A stretch of DNA of 64,000 nt from contig JASXTE010000010.1 of assembly GCA_030280995.1 (NCBI GenBank), positions 24,987,823 through 25,051,822 of the forward strand. Reading direction: 5' to 3'. The translations under genes and the position numbers were made by a program. The DNA comes from Hemileia vastatrix (Eukaryota; Basidiomycota; Pucciniomycetes; Pucciniales; Zaghouaniaceae). Of this stretch, positions 48,301 to 61,575 are shown in pieces. The notes below the pieces were generated by a model. That model was not told the origin of the DNA and made no database searches. It worked only from the letters and a program-made list of their open reading frames with translations. The stretch's first letter is position 1. Each line of letters begins with the position of its first letter.

Positions 48301-49801
48301 TGTCAGGCTAAGGTCAAGTACAAGGACGTGAACTAGCTTGAATAGTCAGTTGTCTAGAAGAGTTTAATGGTCCTATATGAATACTGTAGATTTAATCCAC
48401 TAAGTTGTAAAATATAATCAAATATAAAGGTCTCAGTAATATAATTCTCACTATTCTTATATATGGCTTACAATCTTTATAGTTGGTAGAAAAACAGATT
48501 ATATAAATTCAGATACTATTCAAAAGTCTTATAAAAGTACTAATTGATATTTATTGTAATTGGTTTGGTTATATTGCTTGAATTGTAATGATAAAGAATG
48601 AAGAAATACAACCCAAAAACCTCCTCCTTTTATACACACTGAGTTCCCCAATAATTCCCTTGATGTACCACCCAATACACAGTTAATAACGCCTCTAAAC
48701 AACTAATAGACACTCCCATCAACATTCCCAGTAACCCATGACATAATTAGAAGAGTAACAACCGCCAAAATCCTGTAATAATAAGGGAAATCCATCAAAA
48801 TTTAAGAAAAAGACAAAAAGAGAGTATATGCATATTAAACAATAATATTAAAGACTAAAGGAGACTTTTTAAGGTTTATAATAGCTTAATAATAAGGGGG
48901 ATTTACTGTAGAAATGGAGAGGCTAATCCTGACATTCTACTACGTGAAATTCCCATCCAAAAATAACCAAAATTGACTGAGAAACCACCCAAAAACTTAA
49001 AAAAGAGCGTGAGATGTGGGGTAACTACATGCAGTCCTTGGAAGGCGCTTGCACGGGTAAATCCTTGACTAAAATTAGGCGAATTTAAGCGTGGTGATGA
49101 AATAAGATGCCAAGAATGAGGTTATTAATGAAATTAGTGCATATAAACATGGTCAATGCATTATTAATTAAGCTAGGACACTAAATAAGCGCCTCTCGCC
49201 TATTTTAGTGTGTTTCCCCACAGTGGGCGTAGAATGTGGGGTAATTATAGTGTGAAAAAGCTAAATTTGCTAAAAATGAAGCTATTCACACGGGAAAAAA
49301 GCAGGCAGTATGTGGCCAGTACACAGAAGCCATTTCTGGCATAAAAAACACCAAATTTGAAAAGTGTTATTTTTATGCATTTAAATAGCCAAATCAATAG
49401 TTCTAAATGAGCCCAATTGATCTGTCAAAGCGCAATTTTGATATTCTCAATTTTATAGCGCATATAGTCAACTTTTAAGTGAAATAAAGCGCATTTCTTG
49501 TTTTTTGCATAAAACAATGAATATAACAGCTTTAAGTGTACTTAAAAATTATGTAGCCTTATACTTAAGGTTCTTAAGATTACCCTAACATATTCCAACT
49601 TAATATTAAGTACATAAGACCTATAAAAGGTGGATATATGCGTGTATATAAGGTGTTATAATGGCATTTTTTGTGTATTATCATAATTTTACTTATGTAT
49701 ACTATTTGTGTACTCTTATTTATTATTCCCATGTATAGTTCATGTGTTTAACATAACTTATAATTACTTTTTACTCAGTCCTGGAGATATACAGGCTGAC
49801 A
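48301..49801 (-). repeat. E4 5' LTR (1501 bp)
   Basis: TGTCAGGCTAAGG...CAGGCTGACA on the plus strand, 1501 bp. It matches the 3' LTR outside the MITE. Confidence 0.95.
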
Positions 49802-50594
49802 CTCAAGGTGTCTTTCAAGTCTAGAATGTTTTCCAGGGAGGTTCAAGGGCAGAAACAAAGGGTTTTTAAAGGATTCAAACTTGGGTATGTATTTTTCTTA
49901 TCTTTAAAGATTGTTTTACTCAATAATAAGAGGTAAAAAGGTAGATTACTATTATAATTAAGGGTTTAGAATCACGGGTTAATGTAAATACTAAAACAAT
50001 AATAGATAACAATAAAGTAGATTGTAAGTAGTTGTAATAAAGTGAGTAAGTAATGAATGAATCTTAAAGTACAAAAAGTGGGGGCCTTTTATAGGCAAAA
50101 ATGCAGGAAATAAAGACATGAAGTTACACCACCTAATACAAGGGTGTGAGAAAGAAGCTGACTAAGAAAGAGTATATATATGACATAAATAAAAGATAAA
50201 TTAATTGGTATGTCAACAAGGGCATCATTTTCTTTTGTAATAAGGTATGAGTTCCCTTGGACTGTCACAATTAATACAACACATTTGAGTTAAATATATT
50301 AATTTCACAGAAATCCAAAACTCTCAGTGAAGTAATTTGATATTTTTAAGGTTTTTATTATATTTTTATTACCACTCAACTGTATTATTGAGCACGGTGT
50401 TAGGGAGTAAAAATGTATGGGACAATTACTTAAATTAATTATTTACATTACTTAATATACTTAGCTAGTTAGTTGTAAGTAATACATAAGTAAATATTAA
50501 ATAATTAATTATTAATAAGAATTTTAAAAGGCTTGGCTTCATCTCAGTAAAATAATTAATTATTTTACAGGGTAAGTCTAGTAGCCTGGCTACA
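49802..50594 (-). repeat. E5 3' LTR (family 2), main part
   Basis: Continues from TGTCAA at 39806 after E4. On the plus strand CTCAAGGTGTC...GCCTGGCTACA, so on the minus strand the LTR begins TGTAGCCAGGC, with a base missing relative to TGTCAGCC. It holds the reverse TATA region (CCTTTTATAGG near 50090). Total about 794 bp against 822 in E2. Confidence 0.85.
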
Positions 50595-53388
50595 CTCTCT
50601 CACTCTAAAAAACAATAATAAAAAAATGCTATGATTTTTTCTTTTTATACTTTTTTAGTAGAGTAAGAAGATTAGATATCTCCTTTCCAGGTATCCAAGA
50701 ATCATATTCAGATGATTTATTCTTAAATCTCAATAAGTATTCTGTACCTTTTTCAGCAGTGACTATTCTGTCATTCAGAATTTTTTCAATTTCTGCTGTT
50801 TCAGTGATTTCATTTGGGGTTTTATTTGGTCTTCCCCTCCTTTTTGGAAATAAATCACTATTGGATGTGTAAGGTTTCAGAAGAGATATTGGAAAAACAG
50901 GATGTTTTCTGTCATATGGAGAATACAAAATAACCTCAACTGCATTATCTCCAATCATTCTTCTGACAACAAATGGACCAACAAATGGGTCTTTTAATTT
51001 GTTATTACCTTGTAAATTGAAGTGGACTGTAGAAATCAACACTTCATAACCCTTTTTAAAAGTGTATTCTTTATGGGATTTTTCCCATCTCTTCTTCTCA
51101 TATTCAAATGATTTTTCAATACATTTTTGAGCATGATTTCTGCAAATTTTTTGCATTTGAAGAAAAGATTTTACACCAGGATGTATATCAAACTTAGGTA
51201 TTTTTTTATTGAGAATTTAAGCAGGATTATTTGGAACATATCCAAGCCAGAGCTCAAAAGGCTTTCTTTGAGTAACAAAATGAACAGTGCTATTATAAGC
51301 AAATTTCAACCCAGGAAGTAAGGTAACCCAATCATGAGTGAATCTGTCATTGTCTTTATACTCTAGGCCAAAGGCACAATACCTTTTTATCATGTCCTCT
51401 AAAGTCTGAATCATTCATTCAGCTAAGCCATCAGTCTGAGGGTTATGGGCAGTAGAAAGTTTCAGATCACAACCACAAACATCTATCAGAGACATCCAAA
51501 ATTCAGAAGTAAATTTAGGGTCTCTGTCAGAGATTATGGCTTTAGGAAAACCAGCAGTATTAAACATATGAGACCACCATAAGAAAGCTAATTCTTTAGT
51601 GGAAACATCCTTGTGGGTAGGGATAAATTTACACATTTTTGTGAATCTGTCCACAATAACCCAACAAGAGTTATAACTGTCTTTTCCAGAAATGGGTAAT
51701 CCTGTTACAAAATCCATGTTTATTATCTGCCATGGTGCATCAGGAGGTTAAATATGTTGCATTAATCCAGCTCTCTTACCAGTCAATCCTTTTGATTTTT
51801 GGCAAGAATCACAAGATTCAACATATAATTTGGTGTCTTCAGACATATTCACCCACCAAGAAGTGTTCTTCATTCTGATCATTGTTTTTTCAAGATCAAA
51901 ATGTCCAGCTAATATGTCATCATGACAAATTTTCAAGATGATTTCTTTCATAGAAGGAGGAATAACAATAACATTACTCAACTCTCTTCTATAATATAGA
52001 TATCCTTCATCTATTGAAGATTTACATTTTTCCAAAGCCTTTTGGTACTTTGGTGGAAGGGTTTCAATTAATGCTTGTATTGAAGCATTCTTTGGATCAT
52101 TTAATATGGTTCATAACTTTTTTAAGTCAGTATCCTTATCATATGAATCCAGAATAATCTGTAATAGCTCCTCCTCCATATCAACCACATATATCCCATG
52201 AATATGAATAATTTCATCCTCAGAATCATAAGCAGGATTATAATCATCATTTGGTAAAGGTAACCTTGATAACATATCCACATTTGAGTAAACAATACCA
52301 GCCCTATGAATAATTTTCATTCTCCCTCTGTATTCTTGAACAGCTAACTGCCATCTGAACATATGTCTGTTAGGTGTTTTCAAGTTTATAAGGGATTTAA
52401 CTGCACTGCAGTCAGTGACAAGTTCAAATTTCTTGTCATCTAGGTAATAATGTAGCTTCTCTAGAGCCCACACTACAGCTACACATTCCAATTGAGTAGC
52501 ACCATATTTCAATTCACTATTTCTCAAGGTTCTTGAAATATAACTAATTACTACATCTGATACTTTATCATTTATCACTTGTTTTTGATGGAGGGCAGCA
52601 CCAAGACCAATAAAACTGGCATCAGTATATAAAAAAAATGGTTGATTAAAGTCAGGTAAAGCAAGAATAGGTGCTGACATCAAACAGTGTTTCATAGTGT
52701 CAAAGGCTCTTTGTCTTTCACTATTCCAGACAAAAGCAACATCCTTTCTAGTTAAGTGGGTAAGGGGTAAAGCTATGACTTGGTAATTTTTAATATACTG
52801 TCTATAGTATCCACACATTCCCAAAAAACTCTGTAGCTCTCTAACTGTAGCAGGAGCCTTCACCTGTTGTATGGCTGCCACTTTGTTTTGGTCAACACAT
52901 ATTTGTAAGCCTGACACAACATGACCAAGAACTTTTAAAGAATGGAAACCAAATTTACATTTCTTTAAAGCAAGTGTCATATTTATTTCATCCATTTTCT
53001 GGAACACTTTACACAGGTGGTTGAGATGGTCCTCAAATGTTTTTGAGAATATAATGATATCATCAATATATACCATCAGCCATCCTTCAATTATCTCTTG
53101 ATGGAATGTGTTAGCCATAACTTTTTGGAAAACTGAAGGTGCATTTTTAGGGCCAAATGGCATCCTAACATACTTATAAATACCCATATGAGTAGCAATC
53201 ATCAGAAAATTCTGAGAATTTTTCTCAACAGGTACCTGGTGATATCCCTTGTTACCATCCAAACAGCTGAAATATTTAGCACCCTGTAAGGTAGCATGTA
53301 TAGAGCTAATTCTAGGTAAAGGATAGATATCATCAACAGTATAAGTATTTAGTGCTCTATAATCACCACATAACCTGGCTTTATCTTT
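50595..53388 (-). pseudogene. pol: E5 RT (3' part), RNase H, integrase and chromodomain
   Basis: Minus-strand family 2 Pol, one frame broken by nonsense codons near 53391, 52110, 51745, 51415 and 51216. RT has the intact YIDD near 53070, RNase H has TDAS near 52620, the integrase zinc site is intact (CHDDILAGHF near 51920), and SDRDPKF near 51520 is intact. The C-terminus has KRRGRPNK and the chromodomain, ending LLKKYKKKKS at 50632-50629. U-box and AGTGAGAGAG purine tract lie at 50595-50628. Several stops are explained by single changes from E2 (for example CAA to TAA near 51216). Confidence 0.88.
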
Positions 53389-55540
53389 CTCTTAAGAAAT
53401 TAGGAAAGGTGATATAACACAATATTTAGGTGTTTCAACTACCTTTTCAATAATATTCATTTTTAAAAGGGTAGAGATATTGTCTTCAATATCTTTTCTC
53501 TTTGTGGGAGAAGCAGGATAAGGCTTCTTCTTTAAACTAGGTGGTATATCAGTTAATGGACAAGACAATGAAAGTTTCATTTCTTCCTTAACTAATCCCA
53601 GCTCATGTGACCCATGAGCAAAGGCCATTGGAAAAGATTTTATCAAGTTAATGATGGAATCTTTATCCTCACCAGAAAGTTGTTCTCCAAAAGAGGCATT
53701 GTCAATTTCAGACACAAGGGCATGCATTTCTTTTGTAGATCTTCCTTTATATTGAACCACAGAATTACATGTGTTCAATTCTGGTTTTACTAATCTTTTA
53801 GGGGAGGAAATCTTGAATTTTTTCTTCCCATTTATCCCAATTATGAAACATTGGTTTGAGGGATCCAATTTTATGCCAAACTTGGTTAAAATATCATTCC
53901 CCACAATAAACCAATTGCTTAAGTTATCATATTTCATGACAACAAAATCACAAATAGCTCTTACAAAACCATGGTTATATTTAAAAAACACTGTGGCTTT
54001 GTATTTACCAATGGGGGACAAAACAGAGACATAACCTCTTCAGTTTTCAGAAATGATAGGCATAAGTTTTGATTTATAGTCTTGATCCACTGAAGCAAGT
54101 GCTCTTTCAGAAACTACACTTCCTCCAGCTCCAGAATCCAGAACAACTTCAATGCTGGTTCCATTGATCAAGACTGGTGTCTTGAGAGGGGCAATAACAA
54201 TTGAGCTATCCTCAATGTTCTTTATGATCTCAGCATCCTCAACTGTAGATAAAGCATTATTATCAATATCAATAGTATTTAAATAATTAATATCCTCTTT
54301 CAGCATCAATATTTCTTGTTGAGATTCATATGAAATATTGCTGGCACAATCACTTGAAGTATCATCCAGTGCTACTGTGTCATCAGCATGCTCCTCTGTT
54401 TTTTCCACAAGATTTATCTTCTTGTCACAAACATGGCCCTTCTTCCAAGGCTTGTTGCACTTGAAGCAAGTGTTTTTTGCACAATTTTTAGATGCAACAG
54501 GAACAGAAGGTTTACCAACCTTTTCCAGAGGTTTCTGTTGTTAATTGGAGGGTTTCTCTCAAGTGGTTCTAGGAATGAATCTTCTGGCATAATACTTGTT
54601 GTTTAGAAGAATCTCATTACAAGTATTGATGAAATAAGAAGGTTCTCTGGTGAACTCAGTCCTAGCCACAATCAAGTCTCTCAAAGACATTGGTAATTTA
54701 TAAAGGATCCTGTCCATCCATAATTAAAACTCCATTTTTGGTTCCATAGCTGTTAAGATTTTTACAAGTTTCATAAAGAGCTCAATAAGTTCATCAGTGG
54801 AAGAACTATATTTAGTTTCCTCATACTGCCTTTGTTGAGCCATCCTAAACTTGGAGCCCCCAAATTGTGCTTTAATTAATTTTTTCCAATCTTCCCATGA
54901 ATAATCATTCTCATCCCCAAGGACAGATTCATACCACATTAGGGCTACATTGGTAAACAAAGAAATTAAATTAGACACAATTTCCTCATCTGGAAGTTTG
55001 TAAGAGATTTTAAAGTTATCAATTCTGCTAATGAATTTTTGCCAATCAGAAGAAGAATCACCATCAAATGTTGGGTATTGGTCAAGTTTTTGCCAATTCT
55101 TTTGATTTGAAGGAGTTTCCTTAGTACCAGCTTGTTTCTGAGTAAGAAGCAGCTGTAACTTCTCCAATTGTACAGTAATCTCATTGTTTAATCCCTCAGT
55201 TGAAGATCCTGGTGCATCATCAATTTTTGATGGAAACTCAGTGGTATCAATAGGTATTTCTGGAACAAATTTTACTTTAGATGAACTAGCCACAGGTAAC
55301 CTTGGAGCATCTTGCACCATATGTTCTTTTAAAGAAATGTCAGAATATTTTTGATCATTAAACAATGAGTTCAATTTCTCTTAAATGGTTGTTAGTCTGG
55401 TTTTCACTCTTGGAAGACTAGATAGACTCTCATTGATTGTTGCAAAAGATAACTGATTTTTATTTTGAAAAGATGAATAATGGTCATTCAATCTTTTCAG
55501 ATTCATCTTATCTATCTCCAGCTCCTGGCAACAGATAGAC
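53389..55540 (-). pseudogene. gag: E5 Gag C-part, protease and RT start, cut by E6
   Basis: Minus-strand continuation upstream. 54021-53392 holds the protease end and RT start; 54408-54040 the acidic linker and protease DSGAGG near 54140; 54540-54410 the zinc knuckle; 55374-54724 the coiled-coil end and capsid region (KNWQKLDQYPTF near 55090). Nonsense codons lie near 54037, 54541, 54723 and 55381. At 55540 family 2 Gag ends in the middle of CCQELEIDK and E6's LTR begins, so the Gag N-terminus must lie to the right of the window. Confidence 0.85.
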
Positions 55541-57025
55541 TTTCAGGCTAAGATCAACTAAAAGGACATGAACTAGCTTGAAAATTCTTTTTCTAGAATA
55601 TTTAAATGGTCCTATATGAATACTGTAGTATAAATTCAACAAATAGTAAAATATAATTCAGAATAAAGGTCTCAGTAATATAATTCTCACAAATTTTTTA
55701 TGTGGCTTACAATCTTTTTAGTTGGTAGAAAAATAGAGTTTAATAATTCAGATACTACTCAAAAGTCTTATAAAAGTACTAACTGATGTGTATTGTAATT
55801 GATTTGGTTATATGGTGTAAATTGTAAATGATAAAGAATGTAGAAACAAGACCCAAAAACCTCCTCCTTTTATACACACTGAGTTCCTCAATGATTCCCT
55901 TGATGTACCACCCAATACACAGTTAATGAAACCTCCAAACAACTAATAGATATGCCCATCAACATTACCAGTAATCCATGACATAATTAGAAGAGTAAAA
56001 ACCGTCAAAATCCTGTAATAATAAGGAAAATCCATCAAAATTAAAAAATAAGATAAAAAGAGAGTATATGAATATTAAACAATAATATAAAATACTAAAG
56101 GGGAATTTTTAAGGTTATTAATAGCTTAATACTAAGGGGGATTCACTGTAGAAATTATGAGGCTAATCCTGACATTATACTACGTGAAATTCCCATTCAA
56201 AAATAACCAATATTGACTGAGAAACCACCCAAAAACTCAAAAAAGAGCGTGAGATGTGGGGTAACTACATGCAGTCCTTGGCAGGCGCTTGCACAGGTAA
56301 ATCCTTGACTAAAATTAGGCGAATTTAAGCGTGGTGATGAAATAAGACACCAAGAGTGAGGTTATTAATGAAATTAGTGCATATAAACATGGTCAATGCA
56401 TTATTAATTAAGCTAGGACACTAAATAAGCGCCTCTCGCCTATTTTAGCGTGTTTCCCCATAGTGGGCATAGAATGTGGGGTAATTATAGTGTGAAAAAG
56501 CTAACTTTTCTAAAAATGAAGCTATTCACACGGGAAAAAAGCAGGCAGTATGTGGCCAGTACACAGAAGCCATTTCTGGCATAAAAAATACCAAATTTGA
56601 ATAGTGTTATTTTTATGCATTTAAATAGCCAAATCAATAGTCCTAAATGAGACAAATTGATCTGTCAAAGGGAATTTTGATATTCTCAATTTTATTGCGC
56701 ATATAGAATAAAATGCATTTCTTGTTTTTTGAGTAAAACAATGAATATAACAGCCTTGAGTGTACTTAAAAGTTATGCAGCCTTATACTTATGGCTCTTA
56801 AGATTACCCTAACATATTCCAACTTAATATTAAGTACATAACACGCATAAAAGGTGGATAGATGCATGTATATAAGGTGTTATAATGGCATATTTTGTAT
56901 ATTATCATAATTTTACTTATGTATACTGTTTGTGTACTCTCAATTATTGTTCCCATGTATACTTCATGTGTTTAACATAACTTATAAGCACCCTTTACTC
57001 AGTCCTGGGGATATACAGGCTGACA
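55541..57025 (-). repeat. E6 3' LTR (family 1, 1485 bp)
   Basis: Starts TTTCAGGCTAAG (expected TGTCAGGCTAAG) and ends CAGGCTGACA at 57025. It is more diverged than the E4 LTRs, with a gap near 56705 where the tract rich in AACTTTTAAG is missing. It inserted into E5 gag; TAGAC (55536-55540) is the expected left TSD. Confidence 0.9.
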
Positions 57026-57204
57026 CTCGCCCACCCAAAAAAAACAATAAAAAAGATGATAAGTTATACATTTTATTTATTTATTTTTAATTTTCAGGTA
57101 TTCAGATTAATTCTGTAGCATTAAAGATTATACTTTAAAGAAATAAAACATAATAAAATATTATGAGTTCTGGTTTTTAACCCCTCAGCTGGTTGAACAG
57201 AAAT
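57026..57204 (-). promoter_or_regulatory. E6 3' UTR, U-box and polypurine tract
   Basis: Same layout as E1: T-run, ATTG, T-run, GGGTGGGCGAG, then the LTR (minus strand). Confidence 0.65.
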
Positions 57205-60200
57205 TTATTTCTGTTTAAATTTTTTAAGAAGGGTGGATAAATTAGAAATTTCTTTTTCAGGTATCCATTTATCAAATTCATTTGATTTCCCTTTAAATCT
57301 TAGTAAATACTCAGGTTCTTTTTCTTTAGTAAGGATTCTTTTCTTGATTATTTTTTCAATCTCTGCTTTTTCCACAATTTCTTCAGGTTGCTTTTTAGGC
57401 CTTTCCCTTATTTTTGGAAATTAGTCAGGATCATTTGCATGGTAAGGTTTCAATAATAAGATAGGGAAAACTGGATGTTTCCTATCATATGGAGCATATA
57501 ATATGACCTCCACTGCATTATTACCAACCATTTTACTTACTACAAAAGGTCCTACAAAGGGATCCTTTAATTTAACATTATCTTGTAAGTTAAAATGTAG
57601 TGTTGATATAAGGACTTCATCTCCCTTTTTGAATTCAAATTCTTTATTAGATTTGTCCCACCTTTTCTTTTCATATTCAAATGCTTTTTGGATGCATTCT
57701 TCTGCATACTTTCTACACATTTGTTGCATATGAATAAAGGATTTAGTACCAGGGTGTATATCTAACCTTGGTAATTCATTTAAATGATTTACTGGGGTAT
57801 TTGGTATGTATCCCAGCCAGAGTTCAAATGGTTTCTTCTCTGTTACAGAGAGAGTTGTGCTGTTATAAGCAAATTCAAGGCCAGGAATTAATGTTACCCA
57901 GTCATGTGTGAATTTCTCATTGTCTTTGTATTCTAATCCAAAGGCACAATATCTTCTGATTATGTCTTCTAGAGTTTGTATCATTCTCTCAGCCAGCCCA
58001 TCAGTTTGTGGATGGTGTGCTGTAGACAATTTCAATTGACAACCTGATATTTCCATCAAGGATGTCCCGAACTCTGAAGTAAATTTAGTGTCTCTGTCAG
58101 ATATTATGGCTTTGGGGAACCCAGCAGTATTCATCATCTGAGTCTACCATAATAATGCCAAGTCTTTTGCATATACCTCTTTATGGGTAGGGATAAATTT
58201 ACACATTTTTGTTAATCTATCTACTATTACCCAGCAAGAATTGAAACTTTCTTTTCCTGCTAATGGCAAGCCAGTTACAAAATCCATGTTTATAATTTCC
58301 CATGGAGCTTTTGGCTGCTCTATTTGTTGTAACAACCCAGCTCTCTTCCCAGTTAATCTTTTAGATTTCTGACAAGAGTCACATGTTTCAATGTATTTTT
58401 GTACATCTTCTTTCATGTTTATCCACCCGGCTGTATTTTTAACTCTGGTTAATGTTTTGTTAAAGTCAAAATGACCAGCTAAGATGTTATCATGAAAAGT
58501 ACTCAACATTAACTCTTTCATAGAAGGTGGTATCAGTATTACATTACTTAATTTTTTCTTGTAATACATATATCCATCTTCAATTGACAGTTTACCTTTT
58601 TCCAACACATTTCTATACTTTGGAGGCAAGGTTTTGATTAATGCACTCATGGAGGCATTTGTTGGATCATTAAGAATGGTAGATAGTTTAGTCAAATCTT
58701 TATCAGATGAATAATTTTCCAATATAGTTTGCATAAACTCTTCCTCTAGATCCACTATATAAATCCCAAATATATGTATAACCTCATTTTCAGGTACATA
58801 ATCTGGGTTGTCAGCATCATTTCGCAAAGGACTTCTGGATAATAAATCCACATTAGAATGAAATTTTCCTGCTCTGTGAGTGATTTTCATTCTTCCTCTG
58901 TACTCTTGTACAGCTAGTTGCCATCTAAAAATGTGCCTATTAAGGGTTTTCATGTTTAGTAATGATTTTACTGCACTGAAATCTGTTATCAGTTCAAACT
59001 TCTGGTCTTCCAGATAGTAATGAAGTTTCTCCAAAGCCCACACCACGGCTAAACATTCTAGCTGTGTGGCACCATACCTTAATTCTGTTTTTCTTAAGGT
59101 TCTGGATATATAACAGATAACTACTTCAGATAATTTACCATTTATTATCTGTTTCTGCTGTAAAGCAGCACCTAAACCTATGAAGCTTGAATCAGTGTAC
59201 AAGATAAAAGGTAGGGTGAAATCTGGCAGTCCCAATATTGGAGCTGACATTAAAAATTCCTTTAATTTATTAAAGGCGTGTTGTCTTTCATTATTCCAAA
59301 TGAAAGCCTCATTTTTCCTGATTAATGTTGTTAAAGGAGCTGCAATGGATTGGTAATTTTTAATATATTGTCTATAATATCCTCACATACCCAAAAAACT
59401 TTGAACCTCTTTCACATTTTTAGGTACACCAATGTTTTTAATTTCTGCCACCTTATTCTGGTCAACACAAATTTGTAATCCAGATACAACATGTCCAAGT
59501 ACTTTCAAGGATTGAAATCCAAACTTACATTTCTTTAATGCAATTGTCATATTGATTTCATCAATCCTTTGAAAGACTCTTTTCAGGTGATTTAAATGTT
59601 CATCATATGTTTTTGAAAACACTATGAAGTCTTCAATATAGACCAAAAGCCATCCTTCAACCATTTCCTGATGAAAAACACTATCCATCAATTTTTGGAA
59701 GACTGAAGGCGCATTCTTTGGGCCAAATGTCATTCTCACATACTTATATACACCCATATGTGTGGTTATTAATAAGTAATTTTGAGAATTCCTTTCCACA
59801 GGAATCTGATTGTAACCCTTGTTTCCATCCAGACAGGAAATATATTTTGCTCCTTGTAAAGTAGCATGGATAGAAGAAATATTTGGTAGAGGGTAAATAT
59901 CATCTACAGTGTATGTATTCAGAGCTCTATAATCACCGCATAATCTTGCCTTATCTTTTTCATAAGAGATCAATACTGGTGAAATGACACAATACTTAGG
60001 TTTTGTGTCCACTTTTTCAACAATACCCATTTCCAACAACATTTTTATATTTTCTTCAATATCTTTCCTTTTTGCAGGAGATGCTGGGTAAGGTTTCTTT
60101 TTCAAGCTGCCAGGAATATTATCCAAATTACAGCTTAAAGAGATTTTCATCTCATGGTCTTTGACAAATCCTAGTTCATTTGAACCATGAGCAAATGCAA

Positions 60201-61575
60201 TAGGATATGATTTAATCAATCTCAAAATATTTTCTTCTTCAATTTTTGAGAGTTGAGGACTGAAAGTGGCCTTTTGGATTTCATTGTCCAATTCAACCAT
60301 TTCAGTGGTGGTTCTTCCACCTTGCAGTTGTTCTTCCCTAGGAGAAATGGTATACACTGAATTTTCAGAACATATCTTGAATTTTCTCTTACCTTTCACG
60401 CCTATGGTGAAACAACTGTTTGCAGGATCTAGTTTAATGCCAAATTCTGTCAATAAATCATTGCTAATAATAAACCAATCACTACAATTATTATTATCCA
60501 TTACTATAAATTCACAAACTGCTCTATCATATCCATTATTATATTTAAAGAATACAGCAGTTTTTTACTTGCCAATTGGATTTAATACTGAACCAAAACC
60601 CCTTCAGTTCTTTGTCTGAACAGGTTCTAGTTTTTCCTGGTACTTACTATCAAGTTTCATTAATGTATTAATTGAAACTACACTACCTGCAGCCCCAGTG
60701 TCAAGAATGGCATTCATTTCTTTTCCACATATGATAACAGGTGCTCTGATAGGTGTTATTTTGTAAGTATCATGAGATACATCTTTAATTATTTCAGCTT
60801 CCTCAATGGAAGTTAAAGATGTGTCTGTATGAGGTATAGCATAATTCAGGAACATAATATCCTGTTCTAATACAAATATCTCATTTTCATCATCACTGTA
60901 AGATATGTTACTATTACAATCCTAACTGGATTCCATGTTTTCATTTTCATGATTACTTGGTTCAGAGTTCTATGAGGTTTCAATAACATTTATTCTCTTC
61001 TTACACGTGTGACACTTAACCCAAGGTTCATTACATTTGTAACAAGTGTTATTCTCTTGTCTCTTAGGGACAAGGGGAGCTGAAGGTTTTTTCTTCTCCA
61101 CTGGTAATTTACTTGTAGTAGGTTTCACCATGTCAACACTTTGTCTGTAATTACTATACTTGGATTCATACTTGTGGTTTAATAATATCTCATTGCATAT
61201 ATTAATGAACCCAGAGGTATCTCTGATGGTTTCAGTTCTAGCTACAATAATGTCTCTTACTGATATGGGCAACTTGTATATTATTTTTTCTTTCCACTCT
61301 TCATAATCCATTTTTGGATCCATAGCTTTCATGATTTTTATGAAATTAATTAAGAAGACCATGGGTTTATCTCCAGAATTTGGATTTTATCTTGTTCTTT
61401 CATACAATCTTTGTTGAGTGATTCTAAATTTTGGGCGACCAAATTGCCTTTCAATTAGTTCCTTCCATTTATTCCAGGAGTAATTAATTCCCTCACTCAA
61501 TACAGATTCAAACCATAATAAGGCCACATCTGTAAATAAAGATATTAACTTTGAAGTAATTTCTTCATCAGGTAA
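57205..61575 (-). pseudogene. pol: E6 Gag C-terminus and Pol, many stops
   Basis: Minus-strand family 1 Pol in essentially one frame. Open pieces: 61362-60970 (Gag C-terminus and zinc knuckle CYKC...CHTC, where Gly before His reads Cys), 60855-60604 (protease DTGA), 60501-59383 (RT, where YIDD reads YIED near 59630), 59250-58144 (RNase H and integrase N-part, the RNase H reading TDSS), 58137-57421 (integrase core), then the chromodomain. Nonsense codons lie near 60923, 60602, 60569, 59383, 58142 and 57421. Inactive. Confidence 0.88.

Larger units (their letters stand above)
39812..49801 (-). mobile_element. E4, family 1 LTR retrotransposon, most intact copy
   Basis: Complete minus-strand element: 3' LTR 39812-41576 (1501 bp plus a 264-bp MITE insertion with TSD), Gag-Pol 47632-41759, leader, 5' LTR 48301-49801 (1501 bp). 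The LTRs differ at about 20 places by eye. Flanking 5-mers are GTCAA/CTCAA. Only two stops interrupt the Gag-Pol frame. Confidence 0.95.
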
